This document shows, piece after piece, positions 12,269 to 21,299 of a DNA stretch of 64,000 bases; the first letter of the stretch is position 1; the number at the start of each line of letters is the position of its first letter. The notes under the pieces were generated by a model, which was not told the origin of the DNA, did not search any database, and was given only the letters and a program-made list of their open reading frames with translations. The DNA comes from Bartonella vinsonii subsp. arupensis OK-94-513 (GTDB lineage Bacteria; Pseudomonadota; Alphaproteobacteria; Rhizobiales; Rhizobiaceae). A program made the position numbers and the translations under genes. The stretch is taken from assembly GCF_000278235.1 (NCBI RefSeq), contig NZ_JH725038.1, forward strand, positions 290,707-354,706, read 5' to 3'.

Positions 12269-12445
12269 CTTCACAAAATAAGCCCCTAATAATCAACAGC
12301 AGAGCAATCAAAAATTGATAAATTAGGAAGAATTAAAGTTTTTCTTTCACATCTTTGTGATTGAAAGAAAAATGAGAACAGAAACACAATAATTCATCCT
12401 TTTGTTGATACAATTTTCTATTGATCTAAGAGTTAACAGAAGTGA

Positions 12446-14626
12446 CTAAAACTTTTGCACGAACGATACCTTAAAGTTACGACCAGGTTGGCTATAATAA
12501 TCATCTGGTGTTGCACTTTTACTTGAAGGAAGATCAGTTACATTCCAATGTTTTGTATTGAACAGATTATAAACACCAGCTCTTACAACAAGCCCTTTTT
12601 CACCAAAGGGTTTCCACCACCCTGATATATCAACAATGTTATACCCAGGAACGTTTGGGTAACTAGATTCTTGAGTAGCTTTATCACGTTTCATAGATGA
12701 AGTAAGTATGACGTCTGCTCCCCAAAACTCTTTTGCGTATCCTAGTCCAACAACCGTTTTTAAAGGTGGGATTGAGCTGAGATATTCATTTTTATCAAGA
12801 TCTTTTCCTTGAGAGTAGACAAGGGCAAAATTGCTACGGAATCCACCATTAAGGGCCAAATGTATTTTTGCTTCAACACCAGAAATACGGACATTCGAAC
12901 GATTCATGTAATGCCGACGCGCAAATCGGAATTCTTCTGATGGTCCTTTATCTACAGTATCTATGAAATTTTTATATTGATTGACAAAGGCACTAAGCAA
13001 ACCACCGAAGCTCTTATCTCCATATCTTATACCAATATCATACCCATTGCTTATTTCTGCTTTAAGATCAGGATTTCCTTTCACATAATAAGCGGAGGGC
13101 TTGATATAAGAGACATAAAGTTCTGAACTGCTTGGTGCACGAAAAGCTTGCGCCCATTGTGCATAGAGCGTTACTTGATTACGAACATCCCATTCCATGC
13201 GTAACTTAGGAGAGAAATGTGAGCCATTTCTTTCAGGAGGGAATTTATCAGAAATCAGAGCTTTTTCATAAGCAGAGGTTTTTTGAGGGATATGCTCATA
13301 CCAATCGTAACGAACTCCAGGTGTTATGCGGAAACGGTTATGAGAAAAGCCAATTTCATTTTCAAAAGCGAAACCAAAATTATAGCTCTTCGTATCTGGT
13401 GAATCTGATCGATTAGCAGGCACAAAGAGACATCCCCGTGCATATTCTTTGACATGACAATTATCTCTTCCTAACAAATAATGATGAAATTGAGAGGATG
13501 AAGCATTAGTGGCAAGCTTTAACGTATGGCTTACAGTGCCAATATTCACTTTTTTGAGAGCATGCGCATTTAAACCATAATTGGTGTTGCGCACAAGGTT
13601 ATCTCTCAAATAATCTCCTTTTGGCGCCCTAACACGAAATCCGCTCATAATATCATTATTTGATTGCTTTAGCCAGTAAAGTTTCCCGTGGAATGCATCA
13701 AGAAATGTATCCCCGTTACCGCTGTAATCATAAGAGAGAGAAAGACGTTCACGGCGTTTATTATCTTGATCATAAACAGAACCTGGAGAATATCTTTCGC
13801 TCGCATTTAATAAATGCGTGTTCTTGCTATAACCAAAGCGCTCTGCTGTAAAACCAAGTCGGTGGTTATCATTGAAATATTGATGAACTTTAAAAAGCAA
13901 ATTATTTTGGTCAAAATGAGCGGGATTTTTACGTGTACGTTCTCCATGATACCCTTCTATGGTACCCATATTCTTGCGCTCTTGCCCTTGTGTATGAGAT
14001 CCTTGAAAAAGCAAAAATGTTTGTCGGGCACGCACTGCAAAAGCCTGATCTATACGCCAACTATTATTAACAGAGTGATAACCACCTTTTATAAGGCTCC
14101 CCCAATTTTTTTCTTCAGTGATAAGGTCTTCAGGATTAAGGGTACGTAAAGCAACGACTCCCCCCAGTGCACCGGATCCATAAAGACTAGAATCTGATCC
14201 TTGAATAATATCGAATGTGGAAAGAGCGCTAAAGTCAAATGTCGTATTTCCACTGTTTCCACGCAATATATCATTAAGCCATGGAAGGACAATACCATCC
14301 ATCGTTGTGAGAACCCGGTCTGCATTTAAACCACGAACTACAAAACTATTCTTCTCAGAGTTGTAAGCTATGGATGGATCAAGACGACTAATTTCATGGG
14401 CATCACTTATTTGTTGTTCATCAATATCCTTAGCGGTTTTACGATCAGTTAGAATGGTTACTGAACCTGAGGCCCCCTCTATTTTTTTCCCTTTAATAAC
14501 AATTGGTTTAAGCTCAGTTATAGCACCGCTCTCCTTATTTTGCGCAAAAACAAATGAAGGGATACAGACTGATAATGCACTTAAAATCAGGCAGCTTTTA
14601 TGGATATTTTTTCGTCTTATTCGCAT
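12446..14626 (-). CDS. hutA: TonB-dependent haem receptor HutA
   Basis: Outer-membrane beta-barrel receptor for haem or haemoglobin. A signal peptide (about residues 1-28, ending VFAQ) is followed by the plug domain (residues about 45-165, with FVVRGLNADRVLTTMDGI and GSGALGGVV) and a long barrel ending in the terminal phenylalanine (KVSFVQKF). The haem-receptor signature FRAP (AFRAPSSSELY) and the NPDL motif (KGNPDLKAE) are both present. The length of 726 residues is usual. It is divergent from tonB and upstream of hemS-hmuTUV, so the window encodes uptake from the surface to the cytoplasm. Confidence 0.95.
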   Translation of the reverse strand: MRIRRKNIHKSCLILSALSVCIPSFVFAQNKESGAITELKPIVIKGKKIEGASGSVTILTDRKTAKDIDEQQISDAHEISRLDPSIAYNSEKNSFVVRGLNADRVLTTMDGIVLPWLNDILRGNSGNTTFDFSALSTFDIIQGSDSSLYGSGALGGVVALRTLNPEDLITEEKNWGSLIKGGYHSVNNSWRIDQAFAVRARQTFLLFQGSHTQGQERKNMGTIEGYHGERTRKNPAHFDQNNLLFKVHQYFNDNHRLGFTAERFGYSKNTHLLNASERYSPGSVYDQDNKRRERLSLSYDYSGNGDTFLDAFHGKLYWLKQSNNDIMSGFRVRAPKGDYLRDNLVRNTNYGLNAHALKKVNIGTVSHTLKLATNASSSQFHHYLLGRDNCHVKEYARGCLFVPANRSDSPDTKSYNFGFAFENEIGFSHNRFRITPGVRYDWYEHIPQKTSAYEKALISDKFPPERNGSHFSPKLRMEWDVRNQVTLYAQWAQAFRAPSSSELYVSYIKPSAYYVKGNPDLKAEISNGYDIGIRYGDKSFGGLLSAFVNQYKNFIDTVDKGPSEEFRFARRHYMNRSNVRISGVEAKIHLALNGGFRSNFALVYSQGKDLDKNEYLSSIPPLKTVVGLGYAKEFWGADVILTSSMKRDKATQESSYPNVPGYNIVDISGWWKPFGEKGLVVRAGVYNLFNTKHWNVTDLPSSKSATPDDYYSQPGRNFKVSFVQKF

Positions 14627-14757
14627 AACACATCATAACCTTTTCTTAAACATCCCCTCGCTAGCTCAAAACTTCGCATAAAAAACGCTTGACTTAACCA
14701 TTACAAATAAGCCAGCCAAGCAAAAGTGATTTGATTTTAGCAAAAAACCACAGGAAA

Positions 14758-14786
14758 ACCATATTAAACATGACAAAAGCAGTCAA
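14758..14786 (-). promoter_or_regulatory. Candidate hutA promoter
   Basis: On the minus strand TTGACT (14781-14786) and TATGGT (14758-14763) are 17 bases apart and point to hutA, leaving a leader of about 120 bases. The -35 matches sigma-70 in five of six bases. Bartonella haem genes are known to be iron- and haem-controlled, but I do not see a confident Irr or RirA operator here. Confidence 0.4.
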
Positions 14787-14794
14787 GAAAAAAG

Positions 14795-14823
14795 TTGCAT
14801 TTTCAAAATAGCTTGTTTTAATA
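14795..14823 (+). promoter_or_regulatory. Candidate tonB promoter
   Basis: TTGCAT (14795-14800) and TTAATA (14818-14823) are separated by exactly 17 bases and face tonB, with about 40 bases of leader. The -35 lies eight bases from that of the opposite hutA promoter, so a regulator bound between them could control both directions. Confidence 0.35.
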
Positions 14824-14867
14824 CATTTGGATACCGATGTTAAGCTTAGAATAGCGGCAGAAAGACT

Positions 14868-15650
14868 ATGATTTTTACAAATACGAGGCGGTTATTAACT
14901 CTTTGGATTGGTGCGTTTATTTGCGCTTTTTCTTTGCATATAGTATTGGGAGCACAGTTTTATTTTCAGAGTACTGGTGTAAATAAAGGTACGCTTTCAC
15001 CTATTGTTATGCTGACTGTTGTGCAAGAAGCTGCACATCCGGATGTCGACGTAGATTTTCCGGATATTGATAGAGATCTATCGAATATGGATACAGAGTC
15101 AGAAGAGTTGCAGTCTGATCTATCAGAACAGGAGTCGGAGAACTTGGACACCATGGATGAGGTTCAACCGGAAGAGCCTCAGCATACCGAAGAAAAAGAT
15201 GATTTTGCATTTCTCAAGTCTTTGGAGAAACCTTTTCCTCAAGAAGTAGAGCGTAAAGTGATCGATAAAAAACCTATACCGATACCAAAGGCTATGGTAA
15301 AGCAGTCTATCGCAAAGAGGGCACGTTCGTCTATCACCCATCAGGGTGGCGATGCGGCAGCACGTGAGGATGCGTTGTTAGTGGAATGGTTAGCAAAGGT
15401 ACAGACGCAATTAGAAATGCAAAAAAAATATGTTGTAGGACAGCGTAACAGTCCTGCAAAAGGAACAGTCAAGTTAGAATTTAGGGTGCATGAGCAGGGG
15501 AGTATTTTTTCTAGCCGTGTTGTAGTCTCTGCTGGTAATCCGGAACTTGATCGATTAGCTATGGCAGCGCTTTACCGTATAGGTTCTTTTCCACCACCAC
15601 CACCATCAAAAGTGAACAAAATTATTAGAGTATCACTGATATTTAGCTGA
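14868..15650 (+). CDS. tonB: TonB energy-transducing protein
   Basis: Couples the proton motive force to the outer-membrane receptor HutA. There is a single N-terminal membrane anchor (about residues 8-29), an extended periplasmic linker that here is unusually acidic (many D and E, residues about 55-115) instead of the usual proline-rich one, and the C-terminal TonB domain (GTVKLEFRVHEQGSI, NPELDRLAMAALYRIGSFPP). The length is 260 residues. It is divergent from hutA. ExbB and ExbD, its partners, are not in the window. Confidence 0.9.
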   Translation: MIFTNTRRLLTLWIGAFICAFSLHIVLGAQFYFQSTGVNKGTLSPIVMLTVVQEAAHPDVDVDFPDIDRDLSNMDTESEELQSDLSEQESENLDTMDEVQPEEPQHTEEKDDFAFLKSLEKPFPQEVERKVIDKKPIPIPKAMVKQSIAKRARSSITHQGGDAAAREDALLVEWLAKVQTQLEMQKKYVVGQRNSPAKGTVKLEFRVHEQGSIFSSRVVVSAGNPELDRLAMAALYRIGSFPPPPPSKVNKIIRVSLIFS

Positions 15651-15757
15651 TTTTCACCGGTTCTGTGATTGATTTTCATACATTTTATATTTGTTACTAT
15701 AATGTTGTCGTTTGTAAGTTGAGAAATGAGAATGAACGACTGTAGATCACGGTTATA

Positions 15758-17872
15758 TTACTTCCATCGACCGTAAATAAGATCTGCTTTTATATCTGTT
15801 TTTCCAGTAAGTCTTGCTTTGTAAACTCCGTAATTCTCCATAACACGCATCACGTAATTCCGTGTTTCTGTATAGGGAATGCGTTCAATCCAATCAATGA
15901 CTTTATCAAGAGATTGCCCTCGAGGATCTCCATAACGTTTTATCCATTCATTAACACGACGCGAGCCTGCGTTATAGCCAATAAGAGTCAAGATATAGGA
16001 TCCATTAAAACGTTCCAATTGTTCGCTTAGAAAATAGGCACCTAATGTAGCATTATAGCTGGCATCACTGCTCAGTTTTTGGGGTGACCATGTGATTGAA
16101 TATTTCTTTGCAAGTGTTTTTGCTGTCGTAGGCAGAAGTTGGAGGATGCCTCGTGCACCTGCTTTTGATATAGCTGTTGGGTTAAATTCACTTTCTTGAC
16201 GCGCGATAGCATAAACAAACGCTTGTCCTGCAGCAGATACATTGGCAGTGCTTGGTATAGCACCTATAGGATGGGAAAGGGCACCAACATTTTTACCTTG
16301 AAAAACAGCATTTTTTCCGATTTTGAGACTAGTATAATAGTCTCCATTTTTTTCTGCCATCACAGCCAACAGAGCTAATTCACCAGGGCTTTCTATTTTT
16401 TTTCCGAGTTCTCTATAAAAAATTTTAGCTAGCTGAGCATAACCGGCTGCTTCAAGACGTTGAATTGCTTTAATAGCATTGCGTGCGCTAAAACGTTGCC
16501 GTTCAAGGGCTGTTGGTTTAGGAAAAAGAAAGTCGAGTTTTTTTTTGTTAAGCCGTGCAGCTGCTAATTGACCATAATAAGTTGCACCAAAATGAGCAGC
16601 ACGATGAAAATAATTTTGGGCACTTTTATGTTCACTTAGAGTTTCTGCTGCTCGTCCCATCCAATAATATCCACGGGATGCAGAAAGAGGCGCAGAAGAT
16701 AATTGGGGAATACGCGAAAAATGGTGCATTGCCAATTTAGGGTCATGAAGAAACCGTAGTGCATACCATCCCGCATGAAATTCAGCATCGACTGCCAATA
16801 AAGATGGCATACCAATGTGTGTGGAAACGAGTTGATAAGCAATTTTAGGTTTGTTTAAATCAAGCATTTCACGAGAAAGGGCACGTTGCTCTTTCCACAA
16901 TGCATGAGGGTCTATAAGTTTTAATATATCTCTTGGCGTTCTCATAAGAAGTGTTGCGGCAGCATTATATTGTCCAGTTCGCCGAAGATAACGAATTCGA
17001 GAAAATTGTAAGAGAGGATCTTTTTGCCATGTTCGCTCCACAGCTCGTAATTTTTGTGCGGCTCTAGGATCATTTTTTTCAACGGCGACAAAAGCATTAA
17101 AAAGAGATTGAGCATAAGCCAGTTTTGCAACGCGCTCTGCTGAATCAAATTGGTGTGCATAAAGCATGAATTGCATGCGTTTTAGATGATCTATAGGTTT
17201 TAATGCAGCACGTGCATTTTTAAGAATAAGTTCTTCTTCTTTTATATTGAGCTTTGTTTTATGCCACCACGGTGCAATAATTTGTCGAGCACGGGCGGTT
17301 TGTCTAGTTGCGATAAGTGCTTTAGCAAAAAGAGCCATACCTTGTGCGGTTAAGGGGGGATGATGAGCAAACTTTTGGATGATTACATGTGCGGAATTGG
17401 TTTCATTGATAAAAGCACGTTCCGCATTATATTGCATAGTATTTATGCTGGGCCATCCTTTTAGCTCGTGGATTGCATTGAATATTTCAGAACTTGGGAT
17501 ATTGGCTTGGCTTGATATACCGATTGCCCATGTCAAAATATGATAATCAAGGCTATTTTTTTCCATTGAATTGCGAAGGCTTATTGTTTTTGCAATGTTA
17601 TTATTAAAAAGTGCATCTAAACCAGCTTTAAGTTGTTTAAGAGGAGCATTATTATTGAGCGGTGTAGGGGAGGTATGGGTTGACGTATGAAATTGTTTAA
17701 GAGGTTTCTGAGCTTCTTTTTTTATGACAAAAGGAATAGGACGCGCCAGAGGAATTGGTGCTTTCCCAGGCAAAAGACGTGTTTGTGCACATGCACTTGA
17801 AAATGAAATTGTTGTTGCCAGTATAAGTACAGTAAAGGTTTGCACAAAAAAAGGGACAGAAAGTGGGCGCAT
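15758..17872 (-). CDS. slt: Soluble lytic murein transglycosylase Slt
   Basis: Periplasmic enzyme that cleaves peptidoglycan between MurNAc and GlcNAc with formation of 1,6-anhydro ends. A signal peptide (MRPLSVPFFVQTFTVLIL..., cleavage near SSACAQ) leads into an alpha-helical superhelical domain of about 500 residues. The C-terminal SLT domain has the catalytic glutamate in ARQESEFNP, followed by GARGILQLLPTTA and IGYNAGSRRVNEW. I prefer the ATG at 17872, with AAGG nine bases before it, over an extended frame that starts with TTG at 17914. This gives 704 residues. It is convergent with tonB and divergent from dapA. Confidence 0.92.
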   Translation of the reverse strand: MRPLSVPFFVQTFTVLILATTISFSSACAQTRLLPGKAPIPLARPIPFVIKKEAQKPLKQFHTSTHTSPTPLNNNAPLKQLKAGLDALFNNNIAKTISLRNSMEKNSLDYHILTWAIGISSQANIPSSEIFNAIHELKGWPSINTMQYNAERAFINETNSAHVIIQKFAHHPPLTAQGMALFAKALIATRQTARARQIIAPWWHKTKLNIKEEELILKNARAALKPIDHLKRMQFMLYAHQFDSAERVAKLAYAQSLFNAFVAVEKNDPRAAQKLRAVERTWQKDPLLQFSRIRYLRRTGQYNAAATLLMRTPRDILKLIDPHALWKEQRALSREMLDLNKPKIAYQLVSTHIGMPSLLAVDAEFHAGWYALRFLHDPKLAMHHFSRIPQLSSAPLSASRGYYWMGRAAETLSEHKSAQNYFHRAAHFGATYYGQLAAARLNKKKLDFLFPKPTALERQRFSARNAIKAIQRLEAAGYAQLAKIFYRELGKKIESPGELALLAVMAEKNGDYYTSLKIGKNAVFQGKNVGALSHPIGAIPSTANVSAAGQAFVYAIARQESEFNPTAISKAGARGILQLLPTTAKTLAKKYSITWSPQKLSSDASYNATLGAYFLSEQLERFNGSYILTLIGYNAGSRRVNEWIKRYGDPRGQSLDKVIDWIERIPYTETRNYVMRVMENYGVYKARLTGKTDIKADLIYGRWK

Positions 17873-17994
17873 AGAGAAAAAACCTTGAGACCTTGCTTTT
17901 TTGAAAACACTCAAGAATTTTTAGAACACAAGCGTGAAAAACGGGTTAATGTAGGCTGATACTTTAAAGAAATATGCGGAATTGAAGGAGACAT

Positions 17995-18042
17995 ATGCTA
18001 AATCTTATGAGAACTAACGTGAAATTCATCTTGCTTCAATAA
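17995..18042 (+). CDS. Candidate 15-residue leader peptide upstream of dapA
   Basis: A perfect AAGGAG four bases before an ATG opens a 15-codon frame (MLNLMRTNVKFILLQ) whose stop codon lies inside the left arm of the hairpin at 18037-18068. The arrangement resembles a leader peptide with an overlapping structure, about 75 bases before dapA. It is not rich in lysine codons (one AAA), so classical lysine attenuation is not supported. It could also be chance. Confidence 0.3.
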   Translation: MLNLMRTNVKFILLQ

Positions 18043-18068
18043 TAGAGCAGGATTATGCTCTATTATTG
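18037..18068 (+). promoter_or_regulatory. Perfect 13-bp hairpin ahead of dapA
   Basis: CAATAATAGAGCA (18037-18049) pairs without mismatch with 18056-18068 across a 6-base loop. No T-run follows, so it is more likely a leader or processing structure in the dapA mRNA than a terminator. It ends 50 bases before the dapA ATG. Confidence 0.45.
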
Positions 18069-18118
18069 CTAATCTATAAAGGCCATAAAAATAAAGAGAA
18101 CATTACAGGGAGTTTATC

Positions 18119-19003
18119 ATGCTCAAGGGAGCTGTGACCGCACTTATCACACCGTTTAATGATGAAGGCGCTATTGATGAGAAGGCATTTTGCAATTTTG
18201 TTGAGTGGCAGATTGCAGAAGGTATTAACGGTGTAAGCCCTGTTGGAACAACAGGTGAATCACCAACTTTAAGCCATGAAGAGCATAAGAAGGTTATAGA
18301 GTTATGTGTGGGGCAGGTTGCTAAGCGTGTTCCTGTTGTTGCTGGAGCCGGATCCAATAGTACAAGTGAGGCTGTAGAGCTTGCGCAACATGCGCAAAAG
18401 GCAGGTGCAGATGCAGTTCTAGTAGTCACTCCCTATTATAATAGACCTAATCAGTCTGGTTTATACACGCACTTTTCTTCCATTGCGAAAGCTATTTCTA
18501 TCCCTATTATAATTTATAATATTCCTGGCCGTTCTGTGATCGATATGGCTGTGGAAACTATGAGAGATCTTTGTCGGGATTTTAAAAATATCATTGGTAT
18601 TAAGGATGCGACGAGCAAAATTGAGCGTGTGAGTGAACAACGTGAAAAGTGTGGCAAGGATTTTGTGCAGCTTTCTGGTGATGATTGTACAGCATTAGGT
18701 TTTAATGCACATGGAGGTGTAGGGTGTATTTCGGTTTCCTCCAATGTTGCTCCCAAACTCTGTGCACAGCTTCATGCTGCTTGTTTGTGTGGTGATTATA
18801 AAACAGCCCTCAAATTAAATGACCGCCTGATGCCTCTCAATCGTGCAGTATTTATTGAACCCAGTCCTGCAGGTATTAAGTATGCTGCTGCAAAATTAGG
18901 GTTTTGTAACGATATTGTCCGTTCTCCAATTGTTCCACTAAAAGATACAACAAAAAAGATGATTGATGCGGCTCTGTGCCATGCGGGTCTGCTTAAAGAA
19001 TAA
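18119..19003 (+). CDS. dapA: 4-hydroxy-tetrahydrodipicolinate synthase DapA
   Basis: Condenses pyruvate and aspartate semialdehyde, the first committed step of lysine and meso-diaminopimelate synthesis. The motifs are [10 protein letters not shown] near residue 45, the YYNRP segment, NIPGRS, and the Schiff-base lysine in IGIKDATSK. The length of 294 residues is standard. The start has a GGGAG binding site. It lies 15 bases before smpB, so the two are probably cotranscribed. DapA supplies the cross-linking residue of peptidoglycan. Confidence 0.96.
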   Translation: MLKGAVTALITPFNDEGAIDEKAFCNFVEWQIAEGINGVSPVGTTGESPTLSHEEHKKVIELCVGQVAKRVPVVAGAGSNSTSEAVELAQHAQKAGADAVLVVTPYYNRPNQSGLYTHFSSIAKAISIPIIIYNIPGRSVIDMAVETMRDLCRDFKNIIGIKDATSKIERVSEQREKCGKDFVQLSGDDCTALGFNAHGGVGCISVSSNVAPKLCAQLHAACLCGDYKTALKLNDRLMPLNRAVFIEPSPAGIKYAAAKLGFCNDIVRSPIVPLKDTTKKMIDAALCHAGLLKE

Positions 19004-19018
19004 AATGATAGAGTAGCC

Positions 19019-19495
19019 ATGAACAAAAAGAAGAATGTGCCAGTACGAAAAATAATTGCTGACAATCGTAAAGCCCGTTTTAATTATGAAATTCTTGATA
19101 ATCTTGAGGCGGGTTTGGTACTTCATGGTGCGGAAGTGAAATCATTGCGTTCCAATCAGGCCAATATTGCTGAAAGTTATGCCAGTTTTGAAAATGGGGA
19201 ATTATGGCTTGTGAATAGTTATATTCCTGAATATACGCAAGCTAATCGTTTTAATCATGAGCCGCGTCGTTTGCGTAAATTATTAATTTCGAAACGTGAA
19301 ATGGCACGATTTTTTAATGCCACTTCTCGTGAGGGAATGACACTTGTTCCCCTTAAACTTTATTTTAATGAAAGAGGATGTGCTAAGTTGGAAATTGCTC
19401 TAGCACGCGGGAAAAAGCTTCATGATAAACGCGAAACAGAAAAGAAACGTGATTGGGGACGCGAAAAAGCAAGGCTTTTAAAAAAATATGGATGA
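19019..19495 (+). CDS. smpB: SsrA-binding protein SmpB
   Basis: Binds tmRNA and brings it to stalled ribosomes for trans-translation. The 158-residue protein has the OB-fold core segments [23 protein letters not shown] and [18 protein letters not shown], and the basic C-terminal tail ([16 protein letters not shown]) that reaches into the decoding site. It lies directly after dapA, the usual rhizobial arrangement. The tmRNA gene is not in this window. Confidence 0.96.
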   Translation: MNKKKNVPVRKIIADNRKARFNYEILDNLEAGLVLHGAEVKSLRSNQANIAESYASFENGELWLVNSYIPEYTQANRFNHEPRRLRKLLISKREMARFFNATSREGMTLVPLKLYFNERGCAKLEIALARGKKLHDKRETEKKRDWGREKARLLKKYG

Positions 19496-19536
19496 TAAGA
19501 TTGGTTTGTATATTTTTATCAGAGCTCTGAGAGGTT

Positions 19537-20211
19537 TTAGCATTGATCTAGATATGTTTTTGCTGCTTCAAAAATCTCATGGAACATAACATCTGTTAAG
19601 CGGCCAGTGTTGGTATTATAGCGTGAGCAGTGATAACTTGAAAAGATGCGCAATCTTCCGATATCATTTATTTTTCCATGTCCGAAAGGATGGGCTAGGA
19701 TTTTTGCGTTGAGGGCACGTAAAGTTGAATGATGTGCAATAGTTCCGAGGGTGATAACAGCTTTAAGTTTGGGAAGATTTGTTAAAAGAGGGGAAAAGAA
19801 ATATCGGCAAGTATTGATTTCTGCACTAGTGGGTTTGTTTTCTGGTGGAACACAACGAACCGAGTTGACAATTGCGACATCAATCAATTCAAGAGAGTCG
19901 TCAGCTCTTTCTTCGAAGGTACCTTGGGCAAAACCAAACTTTTTTAGAGTGGAATAAAGTAAGTGCCCAGCATAATCACCAGTGAATGGGCGTCCAGTTC
20001 GGTTTGCTCCGCGTAACCCAGGAGCAAGACCAACAATGAGAAGCCGTGTTGCAGTTGCACCTTTATAGGGAAAGAATGGGCGTACCGGTGCATTATACCA
20101 ACTCGGTTCTTTTATACGCCAGTCAGAGATAAACTTATGTAATCGTGGGCATAAATTGCAGTTTTGCGGTGGTTCTGGGCAAAGAGATGTTAATTGGCTA
20201 TTCATAGGCAT
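19537..20211 (-). CDS. Uracil-DNA glycosylase, family 4/5 iron-sulfur type
   Basis: Removes uracil from DNA to start base excision repair. Four cysteines (about residues 18, 21, 120 and 135, the last two 14 residues apart) fit the 4Fe-4S cluster of the family. Motif A is GLAPGLRGANRTGRPFTGD, and the second catalytic loop reads SYHCSRYNTNTGRLT, best matching the UDGb (family 5) type. The residue after the histidine of that loop is Cys 195, where I expect Pro. The length is 224 residues. It is convergent with smpB. Whether the substrate range is UDGa- or UDGb-like cannot be told from sequence alone. Confidence 0.85.
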   Translation of the reverse strand: MPMNSQLTSLCPEPPQNCNLCPRLHKFISDWRIKEPSWYNAPVRPFFPYKGATATRLLIVGLAPGLRGANRTGRPFTGDYAGHLLYSTLKKFGFAQGTFEERADDSLELIDVAIVNSVRCVPPENKPTSAEINTCRYFFSPLLTNLPKLKAVITLGTIAHHSTLRALNAKILAHPFGHGKINDIGRLRIFSSYHCSRYNTNTGRLTDVMFHEIFEAAKTYLDQC

Positions 20212-20629
20212 TAATTATTTTTATAAAAATTCTTTTGAGTTGTTTATGAGGTGTATGACGAATTATATTTTTGTAAACAACCATGATAAATACAAATGAG
20301 CTATTTGATAACAGAGTTTAACATAAAATGATTGCCAATTCTTTTTCATAAAGGTGTAAATCTTTTAGGAGTTTATTCGGTGAATTAAGAGAAGAATGAA
20401 GAGAGACGTTATGGAATAAAACTTGTTATCATAAATACTGCGTATGAGATTGTCATTATTGCAAAAAAAATAATAAATTGGAATGATTGCTATAATTTCA
20501 AAAGACGATTTTTCTAGAGTAGAGAGTCAATTTATCAAGTGAATATAGTTTTGTGTTGGAAACCGATACTTTAAAAGTTTTTATTTTAGAAGAGCACTTG
20601 GAACAAATTTCAATAGGTTCTGCGCCTTT
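20212..20629. other. AT-rich gap, no supported gene
   Basis: About 420 bases between the divergent glycosylase gene and the small reading frame that precedes rpoZ. Only very short frames are present, and I see no clear terminator or RNA-like fold. The region should contain promoters for both sides, but no promoter stands out enough to mark. Confidence 0.4.
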
Positions 20630-20755
20630 ATGAAGATTCCAAGGTTTTTTAATAAGCTTTCTGAGAAAAAAATAAGGCTTGTGTTGTTTTTCTTGTGTTT
20701 TATTTTGATTATTGTATATACTCCAATACCTATTATAAAATTTTTTAAGCTTTAA
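20630..20755 (+). CDS. Candidate 41-residue single-pass membrane protein upstream of rpoZ
   Basis: An ATG frame of 41 codons starts MKIPRFFNKLSEKKIR (basic) and continues with a hydrophobic stretch of about 20 residues (LVLFFLCFILIIVYTPIPII) and a short basic tail, a convincing inside-positive membrane topology. It stops 13 bases before rpoZ, so it would be in the rpoZ transcript. The ribosome binding site is weak (AGG about 13 bases upstream). I do not recognise the product, and an AT-rich genome produces such frames by chance. Confidence 0.35.
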   Translation: MKIPRFFNKLSEKKIRLVLFFLCFILIIVYTPIPIIKFFKL

Positions 20756-20768
20756 GAAAGAGATATAA

Positions 20769-21167
20769 ATGGCCCGCGTAACGGTAGAAGATTGTATTGA
20801 TAAAGTCGATAACCGCTTTGAGTTGGTTCTTTTAGCTGGGCATCGAGCGCGTCAGATTTCACAGGGAGCGCAGATCACGGTTGATCGTGATAATGATAAA
20901 AATCCAGTTGTTGCTTTGCGTGAAATAGCTGAAGAAACATTATCACCGGCTGATTTGAAAGAAGATCTTATTCATTCATTGCAAAAGCATGTGGAAGTGG
21001 ATGAACCGGAAATGGCAAGTGAATTTATTTCTCATTCAGGTGAATCTGAGAATGTTTTTGGAGTCTCGTCAGAAGAAGAGGGGTGTTCATTTGATTATAT
21101 GTCAGAAGAAGAGCTTTTAGCTGGTATTGAAGGTTTAGTCGTTCCGGAGAAAAGTGACGATTATTAA
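20769..21167 (+). CDS. rpoZ: RNA polymerase omega subunit RpoZ
   Basis: Smallest core RNA polymerase subunit; it helps fold beta-prime and takes part in (p)ppGpp sensing. The N-terminus [31 protein letters not shown] is unmistakable as a family match, followed by the [12 protein letters not shown] helix. The 132-residue length includes an acidic C-terminal tail usual in alphaproteobacteria. It lies 132 bases before the rsh gene, a conserved pairing of omega with the alarmone synthetase. Confidence 0.95.
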   Translation: MARVTVEDCIDKVDNRFELVLLAGHRARQISQGAQITVDRDNDKNPVVALREIAEETLSPADLKEDLIHSLQKHVEVDEPEMASEFISHSGESENVFGVSSEEEGCSFDYMSEEELLAGIEGLVVPEKSDDY

Positions 21168-21299
21168 CTGCAGAGATTTATATTTCAGGAGAAAATATAT
21201 GTTGTTATGTGTTAGTGGTTGTTTTTCTTATCTTTTTAATTGATAAACTGTTCACGTTCAATAAGGGTTAAGTCGTGAAAAGATAAAGGATATGCTCGT

